Below are positions 1 to 8,630 of a stretch of DNA of 64,000 nucleotides, piece after piece. This DNA comes from Saccharomyces uvarum (taxonomy: Eukaryota; Ascomycota; Saccharomycetes; Saccharomycetales; Saccharomycetaceae), in the NCBI GenBank assembly GCA_947243795.1, contig OX365940.1, forward strand, positions 558,001 to 622,000, in the 5' to 3' direction. The position numbers were made by a program, and so were the translations under genes. The notes beneath the pieces are model-generated. The model searched no databases. It saw only the letters and a list, made by a program, of their open reading frames with translations, and was not told the origin of the DNA. Positions within the stretch are counted from its first letter, which is position 1. Each line of letters begins with the position of its first letter.

Positions 1-2
1 TT

Positions 3-95
3 ACGAAATATTGCGCTGCTTTTACTCTATTGTTCGTTTTGGCACTAATTGGATATACATTTTATCGAAGAAGAACAACTGGAAACTCAAATTGA
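3..95 (+). CDS. C-terminal end of membrane protein (YMR155W ortholog), partial
   Basis: The third frame is open from the window edge to a TGA at 93-95 and encodes only about 30 residues. It contains one strongly hydrophobic stretch (AAFTLLFVLALIGYTFY) followed by a basic tail (RRRTTGNSN). That is what the last membrane segment and cytosolic end of a multi-pass protein look like. In S. cerevisiae the gene left of TPP1, convergent with it, is YMR155W, a membrane protein related to MFS transporters whose function is not established. The call rests on position and hydrophobicity, since too little is present to recognise the family directly. The gene ends about 100 bp before the TPP1 stop. Confidence 0.7.
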   Translation, partial: TKYCAAFTLLFVLALIGYTFYRRRTTGNSN

Positions 96-193
96 ATGTC
101 ATAGAACACCACTCTTCTAAATTTCGGTTCAATCACCGAATTACAAACACTATAAGAAACATTAATATACATATTCAACTTCTCGAAATTTCT

Positions 194-913
194 TCATCCT
201 TGAAATACTTCTTCAGGGTACCTAAATTCGACGTTTAAATTTTCAGCAAACTTTTTATCTGAATCACTGAAGTCTTTTTTCCTCCCAGCGGCATCACCAC
301 AATAATATATCCAATTCAACTTAGTAGTAATTGGCAATAATTCTGAAACTCCGTAAGCATTATCTATATCTGTTTTAAAAAAATCTGCCATTCCTGTCAT
401 TGGTTTTCGAACCTTTTCATAAATTTTAGGGTCATCGATATCATTTTTACTTGCACTTGGAAATGTAAACTTATTCTTATTTGTTACCAGAGCCTTCGGC
501 CTTTTGGGTGCTGCATATAACCACAGTCTACTTAACAACGAATCTCCTCTTTTGTCGCTTTTAATGGCTTTCAACACGAGTGAAATCTTATTGATATATT
601 TAGTACAGCTTTTGGAGGTTCTTGGGACGGTCACGACACCACCTTGGTTGGAAAATACGACTATAGTAGCTATTGGATCTTTTTCAATAATGTCAAAAAG
701 ATAGTCCAGAGTCGATTTTTTGGAATTAAAACTCATAAACTGCCAATCGTCTGCACTTCTGCTAAACTTTGTATTTGGTGATTTTGGCTTTATGATCGTA
801 TGATCCAAATCGAAGGCATAGACATTTAAACAAGGATCATCCTTGGACAGGGGCAGCGGGGAATTAGGCATGAATTTAATCAAGCATGGTGAAATGGTTG
901 ATTTGTGAGACAT
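194..913 (-). CDS. TPP1: DNA 3'-phosphatase Tpp1
   Basis: The 239-residue protein belongs to the HAD superfamily, in the group of the phosphatase half of polynucleotide kinase/phosphatase. It removes 3'-phosphates left at DNA strand breaks so that repair synthesis and ligation can proceed in the nucleus. The catalytic HAD motif I is clear at residues 33-39 (AFDLDHT, with D35 as nucleophile and D37 as acid/base). A second motif with the conserved serine occurs at FSNQGG, and YYCGDAAGR near the C-terminus matches the acidic motif. There is no kinase domain, as expected for yeast Tpp1 (about 238 residues). The ATG at 911-913 gives the expected N-terminus. Substitutions relative to the S. cerevisiae protein I remember are numerous, mostly outside the motifs. 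Confidence 0.95.
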   Translation of the reverse strand: MSHKSTISPCLIKFMPNSPLPLSKDDPCLNVYAFDLDHTIIKPKSPNTKFSRSADDWQFMSFNSKKSTLDYLFDIIEKDPIATIVVFSNQGGVVTVPRTSKSCTKYINKISLVLKAIKSDKRGDSLLSRLWLYAAPKRPKALVTNKNKFTFPSASKNDIDDPKIYEKVRKPMTGMADFFKTDIDNAYGVSELLPITTKLNWIYYCGDAAGRKKDFSDSDKKFAENLNVEFRYPEEVFQG

Positions 914-1159
914 ATGCTTTCTTTGGTGAGAATTCTACCCTATATTTTTAATTTTTGGATATATTTGACATAAGTTAATGTCAGCTTAAAATGGGAAAAG
1001 AGACGAAAGAAATTAAATGGACAAGAGATATAAATTTAGAAAAAAATAAAAAAAACGAGGACGTTCATTTGATTGAATAGCTCGTCTATTCAAAGAAAAT
1101 TAAATATATATATAGATTATCGACAGGAAGGAAAGTGGGATGAAATTGAACAAATATCT

Positions 1160-1924
1160 TCAAATGACGTCTGCCTTACCCACAGTTTCATAGTATTTAC
1201 AGATATTAGAGTCTTTGAGTTCCTTTGGAACAAGAATTGTGGTAACCACAGAAATTTCATTTTCAAATCTCGTTGCATCGGTAATCGAATGTGGGAAATT
1301 AACCACAATCAGTTTGTCACCGGCCTTGTAGTTTTCTTTCAAATACCTGCCTAAAAGCATGACTAGCATGCCTGTTGGTAGATTATCAACATACGTACCC
1401 GGCCCATATTCATTATAGTATTCATTCAATAAAGCCTCATACCTGTCATCTTCCAAAGTTCTAAAGTAGTCGATGACATTGACTGGATCTACAAACTGCG
1501 GTTCACTTGTGTCGTTACTTTGTGTTTTCCGTAACATTTTTTTAGTTTCCTCAACCGTGGGCAATAGAGAAAACTTTATATCAACGTCACCTTGCGGGAA
1601 AATAGCCATACGTCTTTTCAACCCATTAACGACATTGTCGAATTCTTCTGCCGATAATGATGTTTTTGGTTTATTCTTTTCTAGGGACTGCACTGTCTTG
1701 ACAAAAATCAATGTACCGATGATAGCAACAAGAAAAATTTTTTTGAATCCAGGGGCATCTATTTTAGTTGGCTTATTGGTCTTCGTGGTTGGGTTGTTGG
1801 TGGATGAATATCGAGCTTTCAGAAGAGATGCGCATGAGAGGGGCAATCGCTTCACCAAGCTGGCGTGCATATACGGACTACGCCGGCTGCTTGCCAGTAC
1901 ATTTTTACTCAATTGTCTCAGCAT
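1160..1924 (-). CDS. AIM36: Mitochondrial inner-membrane protein Aim36
   Basis: The protein has 254 residues when read from the ATG at 1922-1924 (MLRQLSKNVLASS). The frame stays open 10 codons further upstream, but only to a GTG, so I use the ATG; it also matches the N-terminus and length (about 255) of S. cerevisiae Aim36. The basic, Ser/Arg-rich first 45 residues look like a mitochondrial presequence. A single membrane segment follows at IFLVAIIGTLIFVKTV, and the rest is soluble. Aim36 (Fmp39) is known as a mitochondrial protein linked to mitochondrial genome inheritance, and its molecular role is unknown. The gene diverges from MRPS8 across 225 bp, so two mitochondrial genes may share a promoter. 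Confidence 0.9.
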   Translation of the reverse strand: MLRQLSKNVLASSRRSPYMHASLVKRLPLSCASLLKARYSSTNNPTTKTNKPTKIDAPGFKKIFLVAIIGTLIFVKTVQSLEKNKPKTSLSAEEFDNVVNGLKRRMAIFPQGDVDIKFSLLPTVEETKKMLRKTQSNDTSEPQFVDPVNVIDYFRTLEDDRYEALLNEYYNEYGPGTYVDNLPTGMLVMLLGRYLKENYKAGDKLIVVNFPHSITDATRFENEISVVTTILVPKELKDSNICKYYETVGKADVI

Positions 1925-2140
1925 GTCTCGTACACTGTTGGTGGATTTACGCACTATATCTTGTCTTCTTAGATAATCTGTTTTTATATGCTCTCTGTAT
2001 TTAAACCGGTTTGAGCTTTATCGGCAGCCCTTATAATCGCCTTGTGAAATTGAGTCGACAAATTAGAGAAAGAAGAACGGTAACACAGAAGAAAACCAAA
2101 GACAAGAGAGTGCATACTTCTGTGTGATCGCGAAGGTTAA

Positions 2141-2617
<477 letters not shown>

Positions 2618-2766
2618 ACCGCACAAGTGCACACCACGCGTATGTAAATTCATAGTCTGAAATAGTTATAAGCATGTAAATAATACTAATAGTGACAAAA
2701 AAGATACAATACTTCTGATAATGACAGGTATTAGCATCACTGTATTGAAAAATACAAGTAAAAAAT

Positions 2767-2839
2767 TGCTCCAGGGGAGGTTCGAACTCTCGACCTTCAG
2801 ATTATGAGACTGACGCTCTGCCGACTGAGCTACTGAAGC
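2767..2839 (-). tRNA. tM(CAU): Elongator tRNA-Met (CAU)
   Basis: On the minus strand a 73-nt cloverleaf can be drawn. The acceptor GCTTCAG pairs with CTGGAGC (with one G-T pair) and is followed by discriminator A. The D-loop region, the anticodon loop CTCATAA (anticodon CAT) and the T-loop GTTCGAAC are all present, with one A-C mismatch in the T stem. There is no intron. A run of six T on the minus strand just downstream (plus-strand A at 2760-2765) can end Pol III transcription. The sequence matches the yeast elongator Met tRNA closely and is not the initiator form. Confidence 0.95.
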
Positions 2840-3009
2840 AATATTTAATGAATTAGACAATAAAACAGACAACTAAACTGATATGTGTTTGGATGTGCAG
2901 AACCGTACCATCATATTTTTCTTCTATTAGTCAAAACCATAAGTATTAACTGAAAAGTAGACAAACATTGGGTTTTAAATAGAAGTGCTCTACCTCGGGT
3001 TGATCCTTG

Positions 3010-3347
3010 ATTGGTATATTACCATTAAAGTTGTATGATGATCTTTGGGATTCCATTGTTCTTAATGTTATAATATTACGTATATAGATTCTACTAGATA
3101 TTCTCCTCAGGTATTTAGGAATCCACAAAAAGGAATCTGCAATTTTGCATAATATCATAAATGATTATGTTCCTCTTTTTATATGTTATCATTCATTGAC
3201 CCTATTACAATATCAATCCTTGCGTTTCATCTTCCATCAAATCTGATGACAGTTTGAATCTTGATTTACTTATCTTGTAATGTATGTCATCTTTTAACAC
3301 CGTATATAATAGTAATAGATGGACAATAGTTGATTTTTGTCCCAACA
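3010..3347 (-). mobile_element. Degraded solo delta LTR (Ty1/Ty2 family)
   Basis: Read on the minus strand, the element begins TGTTGGGACAAAAATC at 3347. It then follows the delta LTR pattern through recognisable blocks: ATATACGGTGTTAA, GATGACAT, CAAGGATTGATATTGTAAT, CAATGAAT, GGATTCCTAAAT and ATGGAATCCCAA. It is clearly diverged from modern delta sequences, so it is an old, broken insertion with no internal Ty coding region beside it. The 3' end near 3010 is approximate. It lies about 170 bp upstream of the tRNA-Met gene, which fits the known preference of Ty1/Ty2 for the upstream side of Pol III genes. Confidence 0.85.
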
Positions 3348-4021
3348 ATATAATCTATAAACGTGACAAAACTTAATCTCTGTGGATTGCAGTATATTAA
3401 CGGGTCCTTGTAGGACCTTAGCTCACAATAAAATGAGATTGCTTGTTTGTGAAGACCGCCTTCCCCTGATAACCTTTTTAGTGAGGAAACTATATTTCCA
3501 ACAGCGGTAACTATAGAGGTAAACCCGTTGCAAGATCAATTAGTACCACAAATATTGGTCACATACACTGAATGGAATATGCAGAGCTAAAACAGAAGAT
3601 ATTCAAACATAAGAACAGTATGTGTTTCAGAGTAAAAATCTGCCCACGCCTTCGATAAGTTCATATGTTCGAAACCCGATAATACAATAAAGTTAAGCGG
3701 AATTTTAGGACCCTAGATTGTGGCAGCCTTAGTCCTTCACTAGTGTCGATGAATAACTATTAACTTGACGATATACCTGTCCATACACATATCTACCCGC
3801 TTCTGCACAAACAGGCCTAAGTAGTGCTTACGAATAGCCCTCTCTCTACGCAGTGGTGGAGGTAAGGGAAATGATCATCTTGAATCATTAGGCTAGTAGC
3901 CATACACTATTTAACGTGTTGAACGAATTTTATAATCCAGCTCAAAGAAAAGTGCTTGAAACAGTTGTGTTGGGAGCACATGTGCTCGTTACCTTTTCCT
4001 CTCATAAATCATGGTAGTAAT
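3348..4021. other. Intergenic region with no recognised gene, 674 bp
   Basis: No reading frame of credible length and no RNA gene was found here between the delta LTR and the ATG16 stop. It contains GTTCGAAAC at 3667-3675, which fits the TFIIIC B-box core, but no pairing arms or A box surround it. Some stretches have a faint resemblance to LTR-type sequence, but I could not assign them to a family. Yeast tRNA-flanking DNA is often built from decayed insertions, so that is the likeliest origin. Confidence 0.5.
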
Positions 4022-4417
4022 TTAGCGAAATATATCATTTTCCTCATTTATTGCGCTGTTCATGACTTCCGTCTCTTTCTCTGCCTTCTTCAACCACCTG
4101 GCAACCAATTTTGAATGCTCTTGTTTAAGATCAAAGAGTTTTTGTTGTAAAACGTTGTTTTCGATAGTGCCACTGATCAGTTCGTCATTCAGCCTCTCGG
4201 CATTCTTGTTCTTCAATCCTATAACTTCTCTTAGCTTCCGTATTTCTTGCTCCTTACTTTTCAGTTCTTGTTGTAGTACTGTGAGGGTCTTCAGTAAAGC
4301 ATCGTCATGGTGGATAGTGTTACCACCAATTGCGCCACTATTATCTTGGAATAATTCGCTCAAATGGGTCTCTCTATTGTTTCGATCTAACAGTCTAGCA
4401 ATCAACAGTTCATCCAT
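4022..4417 (-). CDS. ATG16: Autophagy protein Atg16
   Basis: The 131-residue protein forms the Atg12-Atg5-Atg16 complex, which acts as the E3-like enzyme for Atg8 lipidation on the forming autophagosome. The N-terminal segment (MDELLIARLLDR, then HLSELFQDNSGAIGGN) corresponds to the Atg5-binding region. From about residue 40 to 115 the sequence is a heptad-rich coiled coil used for dimerisation (LQQELKSKEQEIRKLREV). The S. cerevisiae protein has 150 residues and starts about 23 residues earlier. Here the frame is open for 28 further codons upstream (ending SQTGA just before MDE, like QTDS in S. cerevisiae) but contains no ATG before an in-frame stop. I therefore place the start at 4415-4417. 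Confidence 0.9.
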   Translation of the reverse strand: MDELLIARLLDRNNRETHLSELFQDNSGAIGGNTIHHDDALLKTLTVLQQELKSKEQEIRKLREVIGLKNKNAERLNDELISGTIENNVLQQKLFDLKQEHSKLVARWLKKAEKETEVMNSAINEENDIFR

Positions 4418-4619
4418 TGCACCTGTTTGTGAGGTGCTTTCCTCTGTTCCTTTGCGTGCATCACTTCTGTTATTGTTAACCTTGCGAATCTGCGCCCCTA
4501 ATCAAATACATTCTTAGCCGAATAACAGGCCATTGTTCAAGCTCAAAATCACATAAGATTCATAAGAGAAAGGCAAGCAAGCACGGTTATCACTTGGCAA
4601 ATCAAAAGGAACCGCTGTT

Positions 4620-7115
4620 ATGATGGATGTCGAGCAACAGAGAAAACAACAGCAGCAGCAATTAGGGCAAATAGAGCAAATAGAACAACAGGAGCAACAA
4701 GGGCTACAAGGGCTACAAGGGCTACAAGAGTCGCAAGAGCCACAAGAGGAACAGCAAGAACAACAACAACAGAGCCGATGGAAGTCTTGGTGGCATTCTA
4801 ATGCTGAAGATCGCATGGATGCAGCGATAAACGCTGAGTATCTAGCTGAGCCAGAAAGGAGTGCTTCAGCTTCAAGAATTCAAGATGATGTGAACATAAA
4901 TAATGGCAATAACGGTATATGGTCCAAAATTGCGTCCTTTGCAACGTCAAGATACAGGAATGCGCCAATTATTGTTGACGATAATACTCGGTATTCCCAA
5001 TTAAACATCGAACAAATTGATTTCTTAGAAAATGAAGCTAAGGATATGATTTCAAAAAAATCAAAATCATGGTGTTGGTACGAAGCGGTTCCACATATAT
5101 CAACGTCAGCAAATATAATTGATTCCTCAGATACCCCAGGAATAATCAGTGTGTATGGTACGGGATCTGCCAAGTGTCCATTACCATTAAACAAGTACCC
5201 CGGCGATGGGAATAATCCCGGGTACAATGTTTTCATTAATGATTCTTTAATCCTACCATCAGAGAGCCCTTTGGATTTTTTACATGTTCAACCATTAAGA
5301 ACTAAGATACTAAATACCATCAAAAACTATTATAATTTCCCAAACGAACAACATCTTTATCTAAGACAGAATAAAACAGCAATATTAAAGGACAAAAAAG
5401 TCATAATAATATCCGTTGTAGGAGATTTACCAGAAAAGTATGAGCAGCGCTCATTGGAATCCCAAAGATCCGCATACTACCTTTCCAGAAAACTATCCCA
5501 AAATTTGACACATGAGCAACCTGAAAGAATTTTGACTCTATCATTTCAGTGTCCATTGCATAGCCAAGACTTAATACCTACTTACAAAGAATGTGTGGAA
5601 CTATTGAATCATTGGGCACATCTTTTCAAAAGTGTTGACTCGGTTTTTTTTGTGGGCGTTTACCACAGTGTTCCATTGACTTTATTATTAGCCAAGTATA
5701 TTGTTCAGAATCATGAAGTTTTAGAGTTCGATGAAAATACTACAGTGGGTGTATTGAGTTTTCAGTCCTGTTTACAAGGTTATCGATTTTGGGACCATAG
5801 CGCCGATTTTGTTAATAATAGTTACAGTAATTTGAGCTCTAATACAAACATCAATGAAAATGATAATAATGAAAACGAATTCAGTAATGATTTTACTACA
5901 AAGGGCCAGCAAATTAAAGAAAAACAGCTATTTCAAGGCATTGATAAAAGGCAGCAAGAAATGCTATCCAAAGTCAAAAATTATAGGAGAATAGACTCTA
6001 GCGAATCCAAACTAGTTCAAGATGCATTGGACTGGCTTTTGTTCAATTGGGATTCGTTTCGGCTGACATTCTTCGGTAAACTTTACGATAGTTTCATGAC
6101 AATCTCTGAAAAACTTGCCATCGATTATAATCATCCCAAAATCTTGAGGAACTTATGGTGTAATGGGAAATATATGGGTATTGATCTGAAAAATTCTGAC
6201 AATTTAAATTTCTATAATGGTTACGATGATACTGATAACAGCAATAACGATATTCATATAAAAACTCCTAATTTTGAAACAAAATTGAAGATTCCCGCCA
6301 ATAGACTTTTCGAGATAACTCTGTGGAATATCCTGATGATAACGGAAAACTTAGGGTATAAGCAATTTATACCTATAATCAATTTATTAGGTCCGTTCTT
6401 CATTTCTAGGTCGTTCAATGAATATACTTTGCCGCCAAATGTCAAGAAGCAATACCAGTACAATACCAAAGTTTGGCTTCAAGAAATGGACAATAGATGG
6501 AAACTCAATGGCCCTCAATTCAACCACGAACAAAGAGAGAATGAAATTCCCGGATCCTCATCAACTTCTTTACTACCAGAGGATATCTCTACAGTAAATG
6601 ATTTTATGCAATTTGTACAGTATCAGAATGAAAAGACTCCGGATTTTGTGAGAATATACTCTGATATTTACGATGACGATCATGTCTATAAATGTTTTTT
6701 GCACAATACAATATTTACGAAAAACCCACTGAGCCCTAAGCATTTGGGTTTAAATATAGATCTCGATACTCCTACGAGCATATTGAATACTGTTAATCAA
6801 TATGATTTGGTTTGGAAGATTCATGATTCCTTTTCCAAATTGATTCAATTGAAAAACTTACCACAACAAGAGGTGCCACAGGTACTAAGGCTCTCTATCT
6901 CATTAAACTGCTTTTTGGACAGCATTGCAACTACAACGCCACCTGTTTTTCAAAGAGACAACATGGAGGCCTTAAGAAGGCTAACGGAGATTTGGCGAAC
7001 CTACCAAGATTGGTCTCCACCCACAAGGGGGTTGAAGCATCTAAGGGAGATCCTGAGCGTTTTAGCCATGTATGACAACCCCAAGAATCTAATCAATGAC
7101 GTTCGACGTACATAA
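4620..7115 (+). CDS. Vacuolar membrane-associated protein of unknown function (YMR160W ortholog)
   Basis: The product has 831 residues; S. cerevisiae YMR160W encodes about 816. It starts MMDVEQQRKQQQQQ and continues with an imperfect Gln/Glu-rich repeat (roughly residues 4-60, including three LQG repeats and an EEQQEQQQQ run). A conserved-looking globular body follows, with a segment reminiscent of an alpha/beta hydrolase fold (VFFVGVYHSVPLTLLLAKYI and FDENTTVGVLSFQSC). The match is not good enough to assign an activity. There is an Asn/Asp-rich insertion around residues 400-440. In S. cerevisiae the protein localises to the vacuolar membrane and its role is unknown. It diverges from ATG16 over 202 bp. 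Confidence 0.88.
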   Translation: MMDVEQQRKQQQQQLGQIEQIEQQEQQGLQGLQGLQESQEPQEEQQEQQQQSRWKSWWHSNAEDRMDAAINAEYLAEPERSASASRIQDDVNINNGNNGIWSKIASFATSRYRNAPIIVDDNTRYSQLNIEQIDFLENEAKDMISKKSKSWCWYEAVPHISTSANIIDSSDTPGIISVYGTGSAKCPLPLNKYPGDGNNPGYNVFINDSLILPSESPLDFLHVQPLRTKILNTIKNYYNFPNEQHLYLRQNKTAILKDKKVIIISVVGDLPEKYEQRSLESQRSAYYLSRKLSQNLTHEQPERILTLSFQCPLHSQDLIPTYKECVELLNHWAHLFKSVDSVFFVGVYHSVPLTLLLAKYIVQNHEVLEFDENTTVGVLSFQSCLQGYRFWDHSADFVNNSYSNLSSNTNINENDNNENEFSNDFTTKGQQIKEKQLFQGIDKRQQEMLSKVKNYRRIDSSESKLVQDALDWLLFNWDSFRLTFFGKLYDSFMTISEKLAIDYNHPKILRNLWCNGKYMGIDLKNSDNLNFYNGYDDTDNSNNDIHIKTPNFETKLKIPANRLFEITLWNILMITENLGYKQFIPIINLLGPFFISRSFNEYTLPPNVKKQYQYNTKVWLQEMDNRWKLNGPQFNHEQRENEIPGSSSTSLLPEDISTVNDFMQFVQYQNEKTPDFVRIYSDIYDDDHVYKCFLHNTIFTKNPLSPKHLGLNIDLDTPTSILNTVNQYDLVWKIHDSFSKLIQLKNLPQQEVPQVLRLSISLNCFLDSIATTTPPVFQRDNMEALRRLTEIWRTYQDWSPPTRGLKHLREILSVLAMYDNPKNLINDVRRT

Positions 7116-7357
7116 TAGACCTCGTATATAGCGGACCGTGTAATATCTTAGGTTATTGTATTGCTATTCATGAAAACATGATGGGTAACCCGCAGATGAG
7201 GCTGGAAAGTAATTCGTAAAGAACATGAAGGAAGCTAACGGAAGTTCCTTTTATACACCTTCATCGCGACATTAGGTGTTAAGTGTCAATCCTCTTGACT
7301 AGTACCAAGGTTGTTGACTGCATCATAGCTTGTGGAGGGTGAGATAATACAGAAAAC

Positions 7358-8035
7358 ATGTCTTTCACTGAGGACCAAGAAAAAATCGCACTAGAAATAC
7401 TGTCAAAGGACAAGCATGAGTTTTATCAAATTTTGAGAGTGGATAAGAAGGCCACAGATGGCGATATCAAAAAGGCATACAGAAAACTAGCTATCAAACT
7501 ACATCCTGACAAAAATCCTCATCCTAAGGCGAGTGAAGCATTCAAAATAATTAATAGAGCGTTTGAAGTGCTAAGTAATGAGGAGAAACGTAGTCTTTAC
7601 GACAGGATAGGAAGAGACCCTGACGATAGACAAATGCCATCTTCTAGGGGCGCCGCTTCAGGATTCCAGGGAAACGCTGGTGGATCTCCCATGGGTGGCG
7701 GATTTGAAGACATGTTTTTCAATTCACGTTTCGGTGGCCAAAGAGCTGGCCCACCTGAAGACATATTTGACTTTTTGTTCAACGGAGGTGGCAGTCCCTT
7801 CGGAGGCTCTCCATTTGGGTCTTCTGCTTCTACTTTTTCATTTGGAGGCCCAGGTGGTTTCAGAGTTTATACTAATAATCGTGGAGGATCGCCGTTCATG
7901 CGCCAACAACCTCGCTCAAGACAACGTCAACAGCAAACAGAAGAAAATGCAGCTAATTCACAGCTGAAGAATCTGCTTGTCCTTTTTATTATCTTCATAG
8001 TTCTCCCTATGATTAAAGATTATTTGTTTGGTTGA
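7358..8035 (+). CDS. HLJ1: ER-membrane J-domain co-chaperone Hlj1
   Basis: This is a 225-residue type I Hsp40, tail-anchored in the ER membrane and facing the cytosol. It stimulates Hsp70 (Ssa) during ER-associated degradation, overlapping with Ydj1. The J domain covers about residues 20-85 with the obligatory HPD at 49-51 (KLHPDKNPHPKASEAF). A Gly/Phe/Ser-rich linker follows (GGSPFGGSPFGSS). The C-terminal hydrophobic anchor is LLVLFIIFIVLPMI, ending KDYLFG. The length agrees with S. cerevisiae Hlj1 (224). The ATG at 7358 is the only start that keeps the N-terminus of the J domain. Confidence 0.96.
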   Translation: MSFTEDQEKIALEILSKDKHEFYQILRVDKKATDGDIKKAYRKLAIKLHPDKNPHPKASEAFKIINRAFEVLSNEEKRSLYDRIGRDPDDRQMPSSRGAASGFQGNAGGSPMGGGFEDMFFNSRFGGQRAGPPEDIFDFLFNGGGSPFGGSPFGSSASTFSFGGPGGFRVYTNNRGGSPFMRQQPRSRQRQQQTEENAANSQLKNLLVLFIIFIVLPMIKDYLFG

Positions 8036-8630
8036 ATTCAATTTCTTTTACTGTCATTTTTTTTACTTTTCCTAATGTAACTCATTGGTGTACTATAAAC
8101 TAAAACTAACGGGAAAGAGCAAGAATAAAATACTATTTGTACATTAGATGAACACCCACTATTACCAGTCATCCCTTTAAGCTTACTGACTTAAACTTTA
8201 ATTTTCTCTTAAAAGCAAATCAAAGAGAAAATTGTACTAGAATTTTAGTTTGAGAAAGGGAAGTTTTAAGACAAATCATAGTCTACTTATAAACATCATT
8301 TATCTTTGGGTAATGAAGCATATCATTTTCGCCATTTTTTTAAAAATTTTTTTTTTAGTAAGAATAATTAGACCACTCTTACATAATTACATTTTAATTA
8401 TAGATAGTGTTTCAAATCGATGAATTCCCCTGTTTTGAGGTCTTCATTTTCTTTTCAAAATGCATCCTGGACTAGAATTGATCACATTTCTTTGGCTTTT
8501 TTTCATGAATGATTTTTATGAGTAGCCGGCTCAACAAAGATCCATGATTATCTAAAGTGATAAATAAGCATATATTTTGATTTCAAAAAAAAAAAAAGGA
8601 TAAACAAGTGATTGTTTCGATGGTACGATA
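8036..8630. other. Convergent 3' intergenic region with an 11-bp inverted repeat
   Basis: HLJ1 and DNF3 end towards each other across this AT-rich stretch, and I see no gene in it. AATTTTCTCTT at 8200-8210 is perfectly repeated in inverse orientation as AAGAGAAAATT at 8223-8233 with a 12-nt loop, so a hairpin could form in transcripts of either strand. Long T and A runs occur near 8333-8359 and 8585-8597. These features suit bidirectional 3'-end formation, but that role is inferred. Confidence 0.55.

Noticed and set aside
11-238. 75-codon plus-strand frame at the left edge.
   Set aside because: It overlaps the end of TPP1, and another frame gives a convincing membrane-protein C-terminus.
3400-3480. 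Possible sigma (Ty3) LTR fragment.
   Set aside because: Only scattered short similarities to the sigma sequence I remember; no ends or continuous blocks could be matched.
7180-7195. Reb1 site in GGGTAACCCGC upstream of HLJ1.
   Set aside because: Neither strand gives an exact TTACCCG core; one base differs.
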